From Paenibacillus curdlanolyticus YK9 (GTDB lineage: Bacteria > Bacillota > Bacilli > Paenibacillales > Paenibacillaceae), in the NCBI RefSeq assembly GCF_000179615.1, contig NZ_AEDD01000001.1, positions 310,001 to 374,000 of the forward strand: DNA of 64,000 bases, given 5' to 3'. Under the pieces are notes generated by a model. It had not been told where the DNA came from. It worked only from the letters and a program-made list of their open reading frames with translations, and did not search any database. A program made the translations under genes and the position numbers. Within the stretch, counting starts at the first letter, position 1, and every line of letters begins with the position of its first letter. This document shows, piece by piece, positions 46,390-54,661 of the stretch.

Positions 46390-47487
46390 ATGGCTAAAGC
46401 TCGGTCCGCCCCGGACGTATGGATGATTGGCTCGATTGTTTTGATTTTGACGATCGGAATTATTATGGTGTATAGCGCAAGTGCTGTACTCGCCTTTCAT
46501 GACTTCGGAGATAAGTTCTATTACGTGAAGCGTCAGCTGCTGTTTGCTGCACTTGGCATCGGCGCGATGATTTTTACGATGAATTTGGACTATACCATAT
46601 GGAAACGATGGGCGGGCATCGGCTTGCTCATCTGCTTCGGTTTGCTTGCCATCGTGCTTATCCCTGGCATCGGCGTCGTACGCGGCGGCGCCCGCAGCTG
46701 GCTGGGCATCAGCTCATTCGGCATCCAGCCCTCCGAGTTTATGAAGCTCGCGATGGTGATGTTTCTCGCCCGCTGGCTGTCGGATAATCATCAGCAAATT
46801 ACGCAGTTCAAGAGCGGCTTGCTGCCGCCACTCGCCTTTATGGGAACGGCTTTCGGCCTTATTATGCTTCAGCCGGATTTGGGCACTGGGGCCGTTATGG
46901 TCGGCGCGTCCTTGTTAATCATCTATACGGCAGGCGCCAGGCTGACCCATCTCGGTTCGCTTGCGCTAGTTGGCGTTGCCGGGCTGGTCGGGCTGATCGC
47001 GGTTGCGCCTTATCGGCTGCAGCGCATCACCGCGTTTCTGGATCCTTGGCAGGACCCGCTAGGCGCTGGCTATCAGTCGATTCAATCGCTCTATGCGATC
47101 GGCCCAGGCGGCCTTATTGGATTGGGGCTGGGCATGAGTCGCCAAAAATATAATTATTTGCCCGAGCCGCAGACGGACTTTATTTTTTCCATTCTCGCGG
47201 AGGAGCTCGGCTTCATCGGCGGATCGCTTCTTATCGGATTGTTTCTTATCCTTGTATGGCGAGGCATTCGGACGGCTATCGCGGCGCCGGATACTTTTGG
47301 CAGCCTGCTGGCAGCAGGGATTATTGGCATCGTTGGCGTACAGGTATTAATTAATATCGGTGTCGTCATCGGCATGATGCCGGTTACGGGCATTACATTG
47401 CCGCTAGTGAGCTATGGCGGCTCATCGCTAACGCTGCTTCTGACAGCGCTTGGCATTTTATTGAATATATCCCGTTATTCGAGGTGA
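46390..47487 (+). CDS. spoVE: SEDS peptidoglycan glycosyltransferase SpoVE/FtsW type
   Basis: SEDS-family polymerase of the division or spore cortex machinery. 365 residues, about ten transmembrane helices. Signatures: GGARSWLG, QPSEFMKLA, LQPDLGTGAVM and VGMMPVTGITLPLVSYGG (as IGMMPVTGITLPLVSYGG). The position murD-spoVE-murG is that of SpoVE in B. subtilis; sequence alone cannot separate it from FtsW, and it may serve vegetative division too. AGAGGTGTCAGGCG precedes ATG 46390. Confidence 0.92.
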   Translation: MAKARSAPDVWMIGSIVLILTIGIIMVYSASAVLAFHDFGDKFYYVKRQLLFAALGIGAMIFTMNLDYTIWKRWAGIGLLICFGLLAIVLIPGIGVVRGGARSWLGISSFGIQPSEFMKLAMVMFLARWLSDNHQQITQFKSGLLPPLAFMGTAFGLIMLQPDLGTGAVMVGASLLIIYTAGARLTHLGSLALVGVAGLVGLIAVAPYRLQRITAFLDPWQDPLGAGYQSIQSLYAIGPGGLIGLGLGMSRQKYNYLPEPQTDFIFSILAEELGFIGGSLLIGLFLILVWRGIRTAIAAPDTFGSLLAAGIIGIVGVQVLINIGVVIGMMPVTGITLPLVSYGGSSLTLLLTALGILLNISRYSR

Positions 47488-47494
47488 CTCATAC

Positions 47495-48604
47495 ATGCGT
47501 ATCGTTTTGACCGGAGGAGGGACGGGCGGACATATCTACCCGGCCGTCGCCATCGGACGGCAAGCCCAAGAGCAAGCGCCTGGAACGGAGCTGCTCTACA
47601 TCGGCACGACGCGGGGGCTGGAGAACCGCATTGTGCCTAAGCTTGGCATTCGGTTCGAAGCGGTGGAAATTACAGGATTCAGACGGAAGCTGTCGCTGGA
47701 AAATGTAAAAACCGTCGTCCGCTTTCTGAAAGGCGTAAAACGCGCCAAGCGGCTATTGCGAGAGTTTAAGCCGGATGTAGTTGTAGGGACGGGCGGATAT
47801 GTATGCGGACCTGTCGTATATGCGGCAGCGAAGCTAGGCATTCCAACGCTCATTCATGAACAAAATGTTATTCCTGGCTTAACGAATCAATTTCTAGCGC
47901 GGTATACGGATTCCGTTGCGGTAAGCTTCCCGGATTCGGAGCGCCATTTTGCAAAAGCAAAACGGACCTTCTACGCTGGCAATCCTTGCGCGACGAATGT
48001 CATGCGGGCGCAATCGGACAAAGGCAGCGCATCGCTTGGCTTGCAAGCTGGAAGCCGCATCGTGCTTGTGTTTGGCGGAAGCCGAGGCGCGAAGGCGATT
48101 AATGAAGCAATGCTTGATATGGCGCCGCAGCTCCATAAGCTGGCGGGCGTTCATTTTGTATTTGTGCCCGGCGAGGTTTATTACGAGGACGTGAAACGGC
48201 GTGCAGAGCAGCTTCCCGCCTATAAGTCGGGGCAGCTGCAGGTAGTTGCCTATTTGCACAATATGCCGGATGTGCTGGCAGCGTCGCAGTTGGTCGTCAG
48301 CCGATCTGGGGCGTCAACGATTGCGGAGATGACGGCGCTCGGCGTGCCTTCTATTCTCATTCCTTCGCCGAATGTAACGAACAACCATCAGGAAGCGAAC
48401 GCCAGAAGCCTCGTAGAGGCGGGCGCAGCTACGATGGTGCTGGAGCGGGAACTGAGCGGCGATCGATTGTTCGAGGCCGTCTCATCGATGCTGAATGATG
48501 AGAAGAAGCTTGCGCAGACGGGGAAAGCGGCTTTAACGCTCGGCATGCCGGACTCCGCCGTCACGATTGTTGATGAACTGAAGCGAATAAGCAAGAAGAA
48601 ATAA
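47495..48604 (+). CDS. murG: MurG, lipid II-forming GlcNAc transferase
   Basis: Peripheral membrane glycosyltransferase that converts lipid I to lipid II. 369 residues, GT-B fold. Signatures: GGGTGGHIYPAVAIG at the start, GGYVCGPV, HEQNVIPGLTN and the donor site SRSGASTIAEMTALGVPSI. ATG 47495 lies 7 bases after spoVE with GAGGTGAC overlapping its end. The following spacer of 193 bases holds a complex RNA structure. Confidence 0.97.
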   Translation: MRIVLTGGGTGGHIYPAVAIGRQAQEQAPGTELLYIGTTRGLENRIVPKLGIRFEAVEITGFRRKLSLENVKTVVRFLKGVKRAKRLLREFKPDVVVGTGGYVCGPVVYAAAKLGIPTLIHEQNVIPGLTNQFLARYTDSVAVSFPDSERHFAKAKRTFYAGNPCATNVMRAQSDKGSASLGLQAGSRIVLVFGGSRGAKAINEAMLDMAPQLHKLAGVHFVFVPGEVYYEDVKRRAEQLPAYKSGQLQVVAYLHNMPDVLAASQLVVSRSGASTIAEMTALGVPSILIPSPNVTNNHQEANARSLVEAGAATMVLERELSGDRLFEAVSSMLNDEKKLAQTGKAALTLGMPDSAVTIVDELKRISKKK

Positions 48605-48615
48605 CGAACGACAAA

Positions 48616-48772
48616 TTGAACCGCGACAGGTCGTTTAGGCATCTGTCACACTCCATACGCCGGGGGCATAGGATACGTTATAAATCGCGACCGTCACCCA
48701 TCGGGACGATTTTACGATATCCGAAGCGTCCGGCGGCGCTGTGTCTACGCTCTGGCGTAGGATGCGGTTCAA
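48616..48772 (+). ncRNA. candidate structured leader RNA before murB
   Basis: The spacer folds by eye into a closed multi-branched structure. P1: TTGAACCGC 48616-48624 with GCGGTTCAA 48764-48772 (9 perfect pairs). Inside: hairpin P2 48625-48631/48641-48647 (7 pairs, one G-U); P3 CGCCGG 48658-48663 with CCGGCG 48730-48735; P4 GGATA...AAATCG 48671-48687 with CGATTT...TATCC 48707-48722 (about 15 pairs with bulges); hairpin P5 CTACGC-TCTG-GCGTAG 48745-48760. P1 ends 9 bases before the murB ribosome site. I do not recognise it as a known riboswitch; a cis-regulatory role is inference. Confidence 0.65.
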
Positions 48773-48797
48773 CTGACAGAAGGGGAGGTACGACTTG

Positions 48798-49703
48798 ATG
48801 GAAGCCATATTGGCGGAAATACAACGGAACGATTGGGGTCAGGTTCTGTTGCAGGAGCCGCTTGCAAAGCATACAACTTGGAAGATCGGCGGACCAGCCG
48901 ATTGTCTCATTATCCCACGCGGCAAAGATCAGCTAGTATCGACCATCCTGCTGCTGAAGGAACATGGCATCCCATGGACCAGTCTGGGACGCGGCTCGAA
49001 TATGCTTGTATCTGACAAGGGCATTCGAGGCGTTGTGATCAAAACTGGAGCAGGGCTGGACTACGCGCGGTTCGAAGGCGCTACAGTCGTTGCAGGGGCC
49101 GGATATTCGTTTATCAAGCTGGCAGTCATGGCCGGCAAGGAAGGACTGACCGGATTGGAATTCGCGGGGGGAATTCCAGGAACGGTTGGCGGTGCCGTCT
49201 ATATGAACGCTGGCGCGCATGGGTCGGATGTGTCGCGCATTTTCAAATCGGCTGTCATTGTTCGGGAGACAGGAGAATTGGTAACCTACGGTCCGGAGGA
49301 CATGGCGTTCACGTACCGACATTCTGTCCTGCATGAAGAGCGGGGCATCGTCGTCGAAGCGACGTTCGAGCTGGCAGAGGGAAACCGTTCGGAGATCGAA
49401 TCGGTTATGGCTGCTTACAAAGAACGCAGGTTGAATACGCAGCCTTTGCAGCTTGCATGTGCGGGCAGCGTGTTCCGTAATCCGGCTGGCGATTTTGCCG
49501 CACGACTCATCCAGGAAGCGGGATTGAAGGGACTTCGCGTTGGTGCCGCCGAAGTATCGCAGCAGCATGCCAATTTTATAGTCAATACTGGGCAAGCGAA
49601 AGCTGAAGACGTCCTCACCTTAATGGCGCAAATCAAGCGCACCGTCAATGAACGCTACGGCATCGAGCTGGTGCCGGAAGTATTGGTGGTGGGTGAGCGG
49701 TAA
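48798..49703 (+). CDS. murB: UDP-N-acetylenolpyruvoylglucosamine reductase MurB
   Basis: FAD enzyme that reduces the enolpyruvyl group to make UDP-MurNAc. 301 residues of the type II (Firmicutes) form. Signatures: HTTWKIGGPAD, LGRGSNMLVSD, GIPGTVGGAVYMNAGAHG, the catalytic SVFRNP serine and the final glutamate (LVPEV). I chose ATG 48798 (GGGGAGG 48782-48788 is 9 bases ahead); TTG 48795 directly before is an alternative. Confidence 0.97.
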   Translation: MEAILAEIQRNDWGQVLLQEPLAKHTTWKIGGPADCLIIPRGKDQLVSTILLLKEHGIPWTSLGRGSNMLVSDKGIRGVVIKTGAGLDYARFEGATVVAGAGYSFIKLAVMAGKEGLTGLEFAGGIPGTVGGAVYMNAGAHGSDVSRIFKSAVIVRETGELVTYGPEDMAFTYRHSVLHEERGIVVEATFELAEGNRSEIESVMAAYKERRLNTQPLQLACAGSVFRNPAGDFAARLIQEAGLKGLRVGAAEVSQQHANFIVNTGQAKAEDVLTLMAQIKRTVNERYGIELVPEVLVVGER

Positions 49704-49718
49704 TTCGGAGGTGATACA

Positions 49719-51005
49719 TTGGACAAATTGGTGATTGAAGGCGGGAAACCTCTCTCAGGAACCATTGCGATCCAAGGAGCGAAAAACGCCGCTTTGCCTA
49801 TACTGGCTGCAAGCATGCTAGTTTGCGGTACCGTTACGATTGATTCCGTGCCGAAGCTGCTCGATATCGAAGTGATGCTCAACATCCTTCGCGAACTCGG
49901 GTGCAAGGCCGATCATATCGGAGATACGGTCGTTCTCGACACGACGCTGGCGCATTCGCCGCACGTGCCTGAGACGCTCATGCGCCAAATGCGTTCTTCG
50001 ATTTTCCTAATGGGACCGCTGCTCGCACGTTTCGGCGAAGTTCATGTCTATCAGCCTGGCGGCTGCGCAATCGGCGAACGCAAGATTGATTTGCATTTAA
50101 CCGGTCTGCAGGCGCTCGGCGCAACGATTACGGAATCGGGCAACCGGATTATTTGCAAAGCCGATAAGCTCATTGGAGCCGATGTGAATCTAAGCTTCCC
50201 TAGTGTGGGAGCGACGGAAAATATCATGATGGCTGCTGTGTTAGCGGAAGGCCGGACAACGATCAGCAACGCAGCGAGAGAACCAGAAATTCAGGATTTG
50301 CAAAATTACTTGAATGCAATGGGCGCACGAATCATCGGTGCTGGTACGGATACGATCACAATCGAAGGCGTCGAGTCTCTCTCGTCTTGCCGATATAAGG
50401 TGATTCCGGACCGCATCGTTACGGGTACATTAATGGTAGCGGCTGCGGCTACTCGCGGGCATGTCGTTCTCCAGAACACGAATCCCGCTCATGTCTCGTC
50501 CCTCATTCATGTATTGCGTCGTGCCGGTGTTCAGATTACAGCTGACGGTGATATAATCAAAGTCAACAGCGTTGCACGGCCTAAAGCGATCGAACGAATC
50601 GTAACCTCGCCATACCCGGCGTTCCCGACCGATCTGCAATCATTGGTTATGGTACTCCTGACGTTAGCGGATGGCGTAAGTATTATGAAAGAAACGATCT
50701 TTGAAGGTCGCTTCAAGCATGTCGGCGAACTGTCTCGCATGGGAGCGGATATTCGAGTCGACATGAATGCTGCGTTTATCCGCGGCGTGCCTAGATTGTA
50801 CGGAGCAACAGTGGAGGCGACGGACTTGCGGGCGGGTGCTGCGCTTGTTGTCGCAGGCTTGGCTGCGCAAGGAAGAACCATCGTGGAGCAGGTGCATCAT
50901 ATCGATCGCGGTTATGACCAGATCGAGCAAATGCTCAGCCGACTCGGTGCTCGAATTAGCCGCTATACGCCGGTTCCAGACGATCGTGCCGTACCGAATG
51001 GTTAA
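49719..51005 (+). CDS. murA: UDP-GlcNAc 1-carboxyvinyltransferase MurA
   Basis: First committed step of peptidoglycan synthesis, target of fosfomycin. 428 residues. The fosfomycin-binding catalytic cysteine is present, C116 in PGGCAIGER; also IQGAKNAALP (K22, N23). The start is TTG 49719, behind CGGAGGTG. In B. subtilis murA lies outside this cluster; here it is between murB and divIB. Confidence 0.97.
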   Translation: MDKLVIEGGKPLSGTIAIQGAKNAALPILAASMLVCGTVTIDSVPKLLDIEVMLNILRELGCKADHIGDTVVLDTTLAHSPHVPETLMRQMRSSIFLMGPLLARFGEVHVYQPGGCAIGERKIDLHLTGLQALGATITESGNRIICKADKLIGADVNLSFPSVGATENIMMAAVLAEGRTTISNAAREPEIQDLQNYLNAMGARIIGAGTDTITIEGVESLSSCRYKVIPDRIVTGTLMVAAAATRGHVVLQNTNPAHVSSLIHVLRRAGVQITADGDIIKVNSVARPKAIERIVTSPYPAFPTDLQSLVMVLLTLADGVSIMKETIFEGRFKHVGELSRMGADIRVDMNAAFIRGVPRLYGATVEATDLRAGAALVVAGLAAQGRTIVEQVHHIDRGYDQIEQMLSRLGARISRYTPVPDDRAVPNG

Positions 51006-51017
51006 TGCTGTAAGACG

Positions 51018-51057
51018 CCGGCGCTCGCATCATCTATGCGGGGGCCGGATGCTTTTG
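51018..51057 (+). terminator. terminator/attenuator-like hairpin between murA and divIB
   Basis: CCGGC-g-CtCGCAT pairs with ATGCGgG-g-GCCGG (12 pairs, one G-G mismatch, one G-U) around CATCT, followed by ATGCTTTTG. It lies 20 bases before the divIB ribosome site. Confidence 0.55.
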
Positions 51058-51075
51058 ACGAAAGTAGGGACAAGC

Positions 51076-51843
51076 ATGAAGCAAACGATGCCCGTGCTGC
51101 GGGAACCGCAACGCAAGCTTCGCAGCAGCCGCAAGCTGAAAATCGTTCTATTGCTCTTATTTATCGTAGTATTATCGGTTTTGTTTTTTAATTCATCAAT
51201 TAGTGAAGTATCAACGGTGACCATTGACGGCGAACGTTTTGTAACGGCGGATATGATTCGCAAGACAGCAGGCGTATCGGCTGGCGACGCCTACTTCGGC
51301 TTTACGGAGCGTTCGATTGAGCGTAAGCTGCTCGCCAATCCAGCGATCGAGCAGGCGGAGGTGACCAAGCGTTTTCCAGGCGAAATCCATATTCATATTC
51401 AGGAGTTTCCAACCGTAGGCTATGAACTTTCTCCTCAGGGGCAAATGACGGCAATCCTTTCGAACGGTTTGGGTATTCAAACGACAAAAGGCGACTTTGT
51501 TGTCGATAAGCCGCTGCTCTCGGGCTGGAAATCCAATGATCCGGTCAAAGCAGAGCTCTCCAAAGCGCTTGCAGCGATTCCTGCGCAGCAGCTGTCTGAC
51601 ATCTCGGAAATTCGCCCGGACCCGTCCAAGGCGTATCCGGATCGCATTCGGTTGTATACACGGACGCGATTCGAGGTCATTACAGCCGTTTCGGTGTTTG
51701 CGGATAAACTGGAAACGCTCAACGCTGTGACGGAAACGCAGCGGCCAGGTAAAGTGACCATGCTGTTGACCGATACGTATGAGCCTTACGAGCCAGATTC
51801 AACAGAAAACTTGGAAACTACTGAAAAAGAGTCTACTCAATAG
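51076..51843 (+). CDS. divIB: cell division protein DivIB/FtsQ
   Basis: Bitopic division protein that partners FtsL and DivIC. 255 residues: basic cytoplasmic tail of about 25 residues, one transmembrane helix (24-42), POTRA-type FtsQ domain (VSTVTIDGERFVTADMI, then LLANPAIEQAEVTKRFPG) and an acidic C-terminal tail. I chose ATG 51076, 5-6 bases after TAGGGA; the frame is open far upstream inside murA and ATG 51049 is a longer option. Confidence 0.92.
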   Translation: MKQTMPVLREPQRKLRSSRKLKIVLLLLFIVVLSVLFFNSSISEVSTVTIDGERFVTADMIRKTAGVSAGDAYFGFTERSIERKLLANPAIEQAEVTKRFPGEIHIHIQEFPTVGYELSPQGQMTAILSNGLGIQTTKGDFVVDKPLLSGWKSNDPVKAELSKALAAIPAQQLSDISEIRPDPSKAYPDRIRLYTRTRFEVITAVSVFADKLETLNAVTETQRPGKVTMLLTDTYEPYEPDSTENLETTEKESTQ

Positions 51844-51978
51844 CAACAAACGATGGTAGAATTTTAGTTATGGATTCGTGAACTAGGGTAGTTTGTTGAT
51901 CGTCGTATGATGCGATGATTGACTGTTCTTTTGCTGGAAATTGGAAACCGGTATACGGTCGAAAATTTTGTAGAAAAA

Positions 51979-52005
51979 AGAGGAAAGCAGTCAATTATGT
52001 TGAAT
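51979..52005 (+). promoter_or_regulatory. sigma-H-type promoter before ftsA
   Basis: AGAGGAAAG (51979-51987), 11-base spacer, GTTGAAT (51999-52005). This fits the published sigma-H pattern RnAGGAwWW-N11-12-RnnGAAT with one mismatch. B. subtilis ftsAZ has a sigma-H promoter raised at the onset of sporulation, so the position is as expected. Confidence 0.7.
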
Positions 52006-52063
52006 ATGTAGTTTGTTAAGGACTGAAATTCATACTTTTAGTTGGGAATGGAGGTGCCGCACG

Positions 52064-53314
52064 ATGAGCAACAGCGATATCATCGTTAGTTTGGACATCG
52101 GTACATCCAAAGTTCGTGCTATTATTGGTGAAGTGACGAATGGAGCCATTAATATTATTGGAGTTGGATCTGCCGACTCGGAAGGAATCCGGAAGGGTGC
52201 TATCGTCGACATCGATCAGACGGTACGATCGATCCGCAGTGCGATCGATCATGCTGAACGGATGGTCGGCATTCAAATAAGCGAAGTATTTGTTGGCATC
52301 CAGGGCAGTCACATTGCACTGCAAACGAACCATGGTGTAGTCGCCGTATCGAACGAGGATCGCGAGATTGGCGAGGAAGATATCGAACGTGTCATGCAGG
52401 CAGCGCAGGTCGTTGCACTACCGCCGGAGCGTGAAATTATCGATGTTGTACCTAGACAATTTTTGGTTGACGGTCTGGAGGGAATTTCTGACCCGCGCGG
52501 AATGATTGGCGTTCGGCTTGAGGTGGAGGCTACGATTGTAACGGGGACCAAAACTTCCTTACATAACTTAGCGCGTTGCGTTGAGAAAGCAGAACTGCAT
52601 ACTTCCGGCCGAATTTTAATGTCTCTTGCTTCAGGCTCGATGTCGCTTACGAAGGACGAGAAAGTAATGGGTACAGCACTGGTCGAGATTGGTGCAGGCT
52701 CCACGACGATCGCAATATTCGAAGGCGGCGGACTCGTTGCAACGTCTACGCTTCCAGTAGGCGGCGAGCATGTGACGAATGATATTTCGTACGGTTTGCG
52801 GACGCACACGGAGCAAGCGGAGAAAATCAAGCTTAAATTCGGATGTGCGCTCGTCTCAGACGCAGCGGAGGACCAGAAGTTCAAAGTGATGCGTATGGGC
52901 AGTAATGTCGAAAAAGAATTTTCTCAAGTGGATTTAGCTAATATTATTGAGCCTCGCATGCAAGAAATTTTCCATTTGGTTAGGCAAGAAGTCAGACGCC
53001 TTGGTTTTGGCGAGAAGGTAAACGGTTATGTGTTAACAGGCGGTGCGGTATCCTTGCCGGGCACGCTCAGCTTAGCGCAACATGAACTGGAATCTTCGGT
53101 ACGCATCGCCGTACCTGACTTTATCGGCGTTCGTGACCCTGCTTTCAACAGCGGAGTCGGAATGCTGCAATATGTGCTGAAAAATACACGCAGGGGAAGC
53201 ACGACGCCTGTTGTGAAGAAAACGGCAAGTCGCAAAGCAAAAACGCCTGCCGCAGCATCGCCGAAACCCGGAATGTTCGAGCGACTCAAAAATTATTTCA
53301 GCGAATTCATTTGA
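52064..53314 (+). CDS. ftsA: cell division protein FtsA
   Basis: Actin-like protein that tethers FtsZ to the membrane. 416 residues: SLDIGTSKVRAIIGE phosphate loop at the start, the 1C domain, VEIGAGSTTIAIFEGG, TGGAVSLPG, and a C-terminal amphipathic helix (GMFERLKNYFSEFI). I chose ATG 52064 behind GGAGGTG; the frame upstream to 52013 includes the leader. It ends 15 bases before ftsZ. Confidence 0.97.
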   Translation: MSNSDIIVSLDIGTSKVRAIIGEVTNGAINIIGVGSADSEGIRKGAIVDIDQTVRSIRSAIDHAERMVGIQISEVFVGIQGSHIALQTNHGVVAVSNEDREIGEEDIERVMQAAQVVALPPEREIIDVVPRQFLVDGLEGISDPRGMIGVRLEVEATIVTGTKTSLHNLARCVEKAELHTSGRILMSLASGSMSLTKDEKVMGTALVEIGAGSTTIAIFEGGGLVATSTLPVGGEHVTNDISYGLRTHTEQAEKIKLKFGCALVSDAAEDQKFKVMRMGSNVEKEFSQVDLANIIEPRMQEIFHLVRQEVRRLGFGEKVNGYVLTGGAVSLPGTLSLAQHELESSVRIAVPDFIGVRDPAFNSGVGMLQYVLKNTRRGSTTPVVKKTASRKAKTPAAASPKPGMFERLKNYFSEFI

Positions 53315-53329
53315 TCGGGGGAAACGGAG

Positions 53330-54454
53330 ATGTTGGAGTTCGATATGGATATGGAACAACTAGCACAAATTAAAGTCATCGGCGTGGGCGGCGGCGGAAG
53401 CAACGCAGTAAACCGAATGATTGAGAACGGTGTGAAGGGTGTAGAGTTTATTACGGTGAACACCGATGCGCAAGCTCTGCATCTGGCACACTCGGAACAT
53501 AAGCTTCAAATTGGGGACAAGCTGACCCGTGGCCTAGGCGCAGGTGCAAACCCTGACGTAGGTAAGAAGGCGGCGGAAGAATCCCGTGAACTGATCAGCA
53601 ATACGCTTAAAGGCGCTGACATGGTATTCGTAACGGCAGGCATGGGGGGCGGCACCGGGACAGGAGCTGCGCCAGTCATTGCCGAGATCGCTCGCGAGTG
53701 CGGCGCGTTGACTGTTGGCGTCGTGACGCGTCCGTTCACGTTCGAAGGCCGCAAGCGTTCGGGACAAGCCGAGCACGGCATCGAGGCGTTGAAAGAAAAG
53801 GTAGACACGTTAATTGTCATTCCAAACGATCGTTTGCTTGAGATTGTTGACAAGAAAACGCCAATGCTCGAAGCTTTCCGCGTAGCTGATACCGTATTGC
53901 TTCAAGCTGTTCAAGGCATTTCCGATCTGATTGCTGTTCCGGGTCTCATCAACCTCGACTTCGCAGATGTTAAGACAATTATGACGGAGCGCGGTTCCGC
54001 GCTGATGGGCATCGGCACGGCAACCGGAGAAAATCGCGCAGCGGAAGCTGCTCGTAAAGCGATTATGAGCCCGCTGCTTGAGACGTCGATTGATGGCGCA
54101 CGAGGCGTTATTATGAACATCACAGGCGGAGCGAATCTGTCACTCTACGAAGTGAACGAAGCGGCAGAGATCGTCATCGCAGCTTGCGATCCAGAAGTAA
54201 ACATGATCTTCGGCGCAATTATTGACGAAGACCTGAAAGAAGAAATTAAAGTGACGGTTATTGCGACTGGATTCGAGCATAAAGGCGCGCCTGAGCCAGT
54301 TCGTCGTCCGAGTCAACCGACAGCAGAATCGACGGAATCGCGCAGTACGACTTCTACTGCAGCGTCCAATCTGAAGTCGTTTGGCTCCACGACTTCTAGC
54401 GATCAGCTTGATATTCCTGCATTTTTGCGCAATCGTCCGCGCGGCGACCGCTAG
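53330..54454 (+). CDS. ftsZ: cell division GTPase FtsZ
   Basis: Tubulin-like GTPase that forms the Z ring. 374 residues. The nucleotide loop GGGTGTG is at 107-113, with [13 protein letters not shown] near 18, NTDAQAL and the T7 loop [12 protein letters not shown] serine/threonine-rich linker (about 320-355) leads to the conserved C-terminal peptide DIPAFLRNR, the docking site for FtsA and SepF. Terminator follows. Confidence 0.99.
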   Translation: MLEFDMDMEQLAQIKVIGVGGGGSNAVNRMIENGVKGVEFITVNTDAQALHLAHSEHKLQIGDKLTRGLGAGANPDVGKKAAEESRELISNTLKGADMVFVTAGMGGGTGTGAAPVIAEIARECGALTVGVVTRPFTFEGRKRSGQAEHGIEALKEKVDTLIVIPNDRLLEIVDKKTPMLEAFRVADTVLLQAVQGISDLIAVPGLINLDFADVKTIMTERGSALMGIGTATGENRAAEAARKAIMSPLLETSIDGARGVIMNITGGANLSLYEVNEAAEIVIAACDPEVNMIFGAIIDEDLKEEIKVTVIATGFEHKGAPEPVRRPSQPTAESTESRSTTSTAASNLKSFGSTTSSDQLDIPAFLRNRPRGDR

Positions 54455-54477
54455 GCTGATCCTAACATCGGCTTTTT

Positions 54478-54512
54478 GAACCGCCCACCATTATTGGTGG
54501 GCGGTTCTTTTG
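54478..54512 (+). terminator. intrinsic terminator after ftsZ
   Basis: GAACCGCCCACC-ATTATT-GGTGGGCGGTTC, perfect 12-bp stem, then TTTTG. It marks the end of the dcw cluster. Confidence 0.93.
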
Positions 54513-54534
54513 CGTGCTAGAAAAGACTGCATTG

Positions 54535-54601
54535 CTCGACAAAAAAAGATCGTCTCGGGCGTCATGAATAGACAGACATCGAAATACGATTATCCTATAC
54601 T
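54535..54601 (+). promoter_or_regulatory. putative Spo0A-activated promoter of spoIIGA-sigE
   Basis: TAGACA (54569-54574) and TATACT (54596-54601) are 21 bases apart, close to the unusual 22-base spacing known for the B. subtilis spoIIG promoter. CTCGACAA (54535-54542), 7 of 8 to the reversed 0A box, lies near -70, and a weaker TCGAA element overlaps the -35 area. Confidence 0.5.
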
Positions 54602-54661
54602 AGTCTCAATCGTTCCTACCGGATACGGACGTACGGCCGTACAGCAGGAACCGGCGGGCAG

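Noticed and set aside
48616-48798. 60-codon open frame in the murG-murB spacer
   Set aside because: TTG start without a ribosome site, arginine-rich random-looking product running into murB; the nested RNA stems explain the sequence better.
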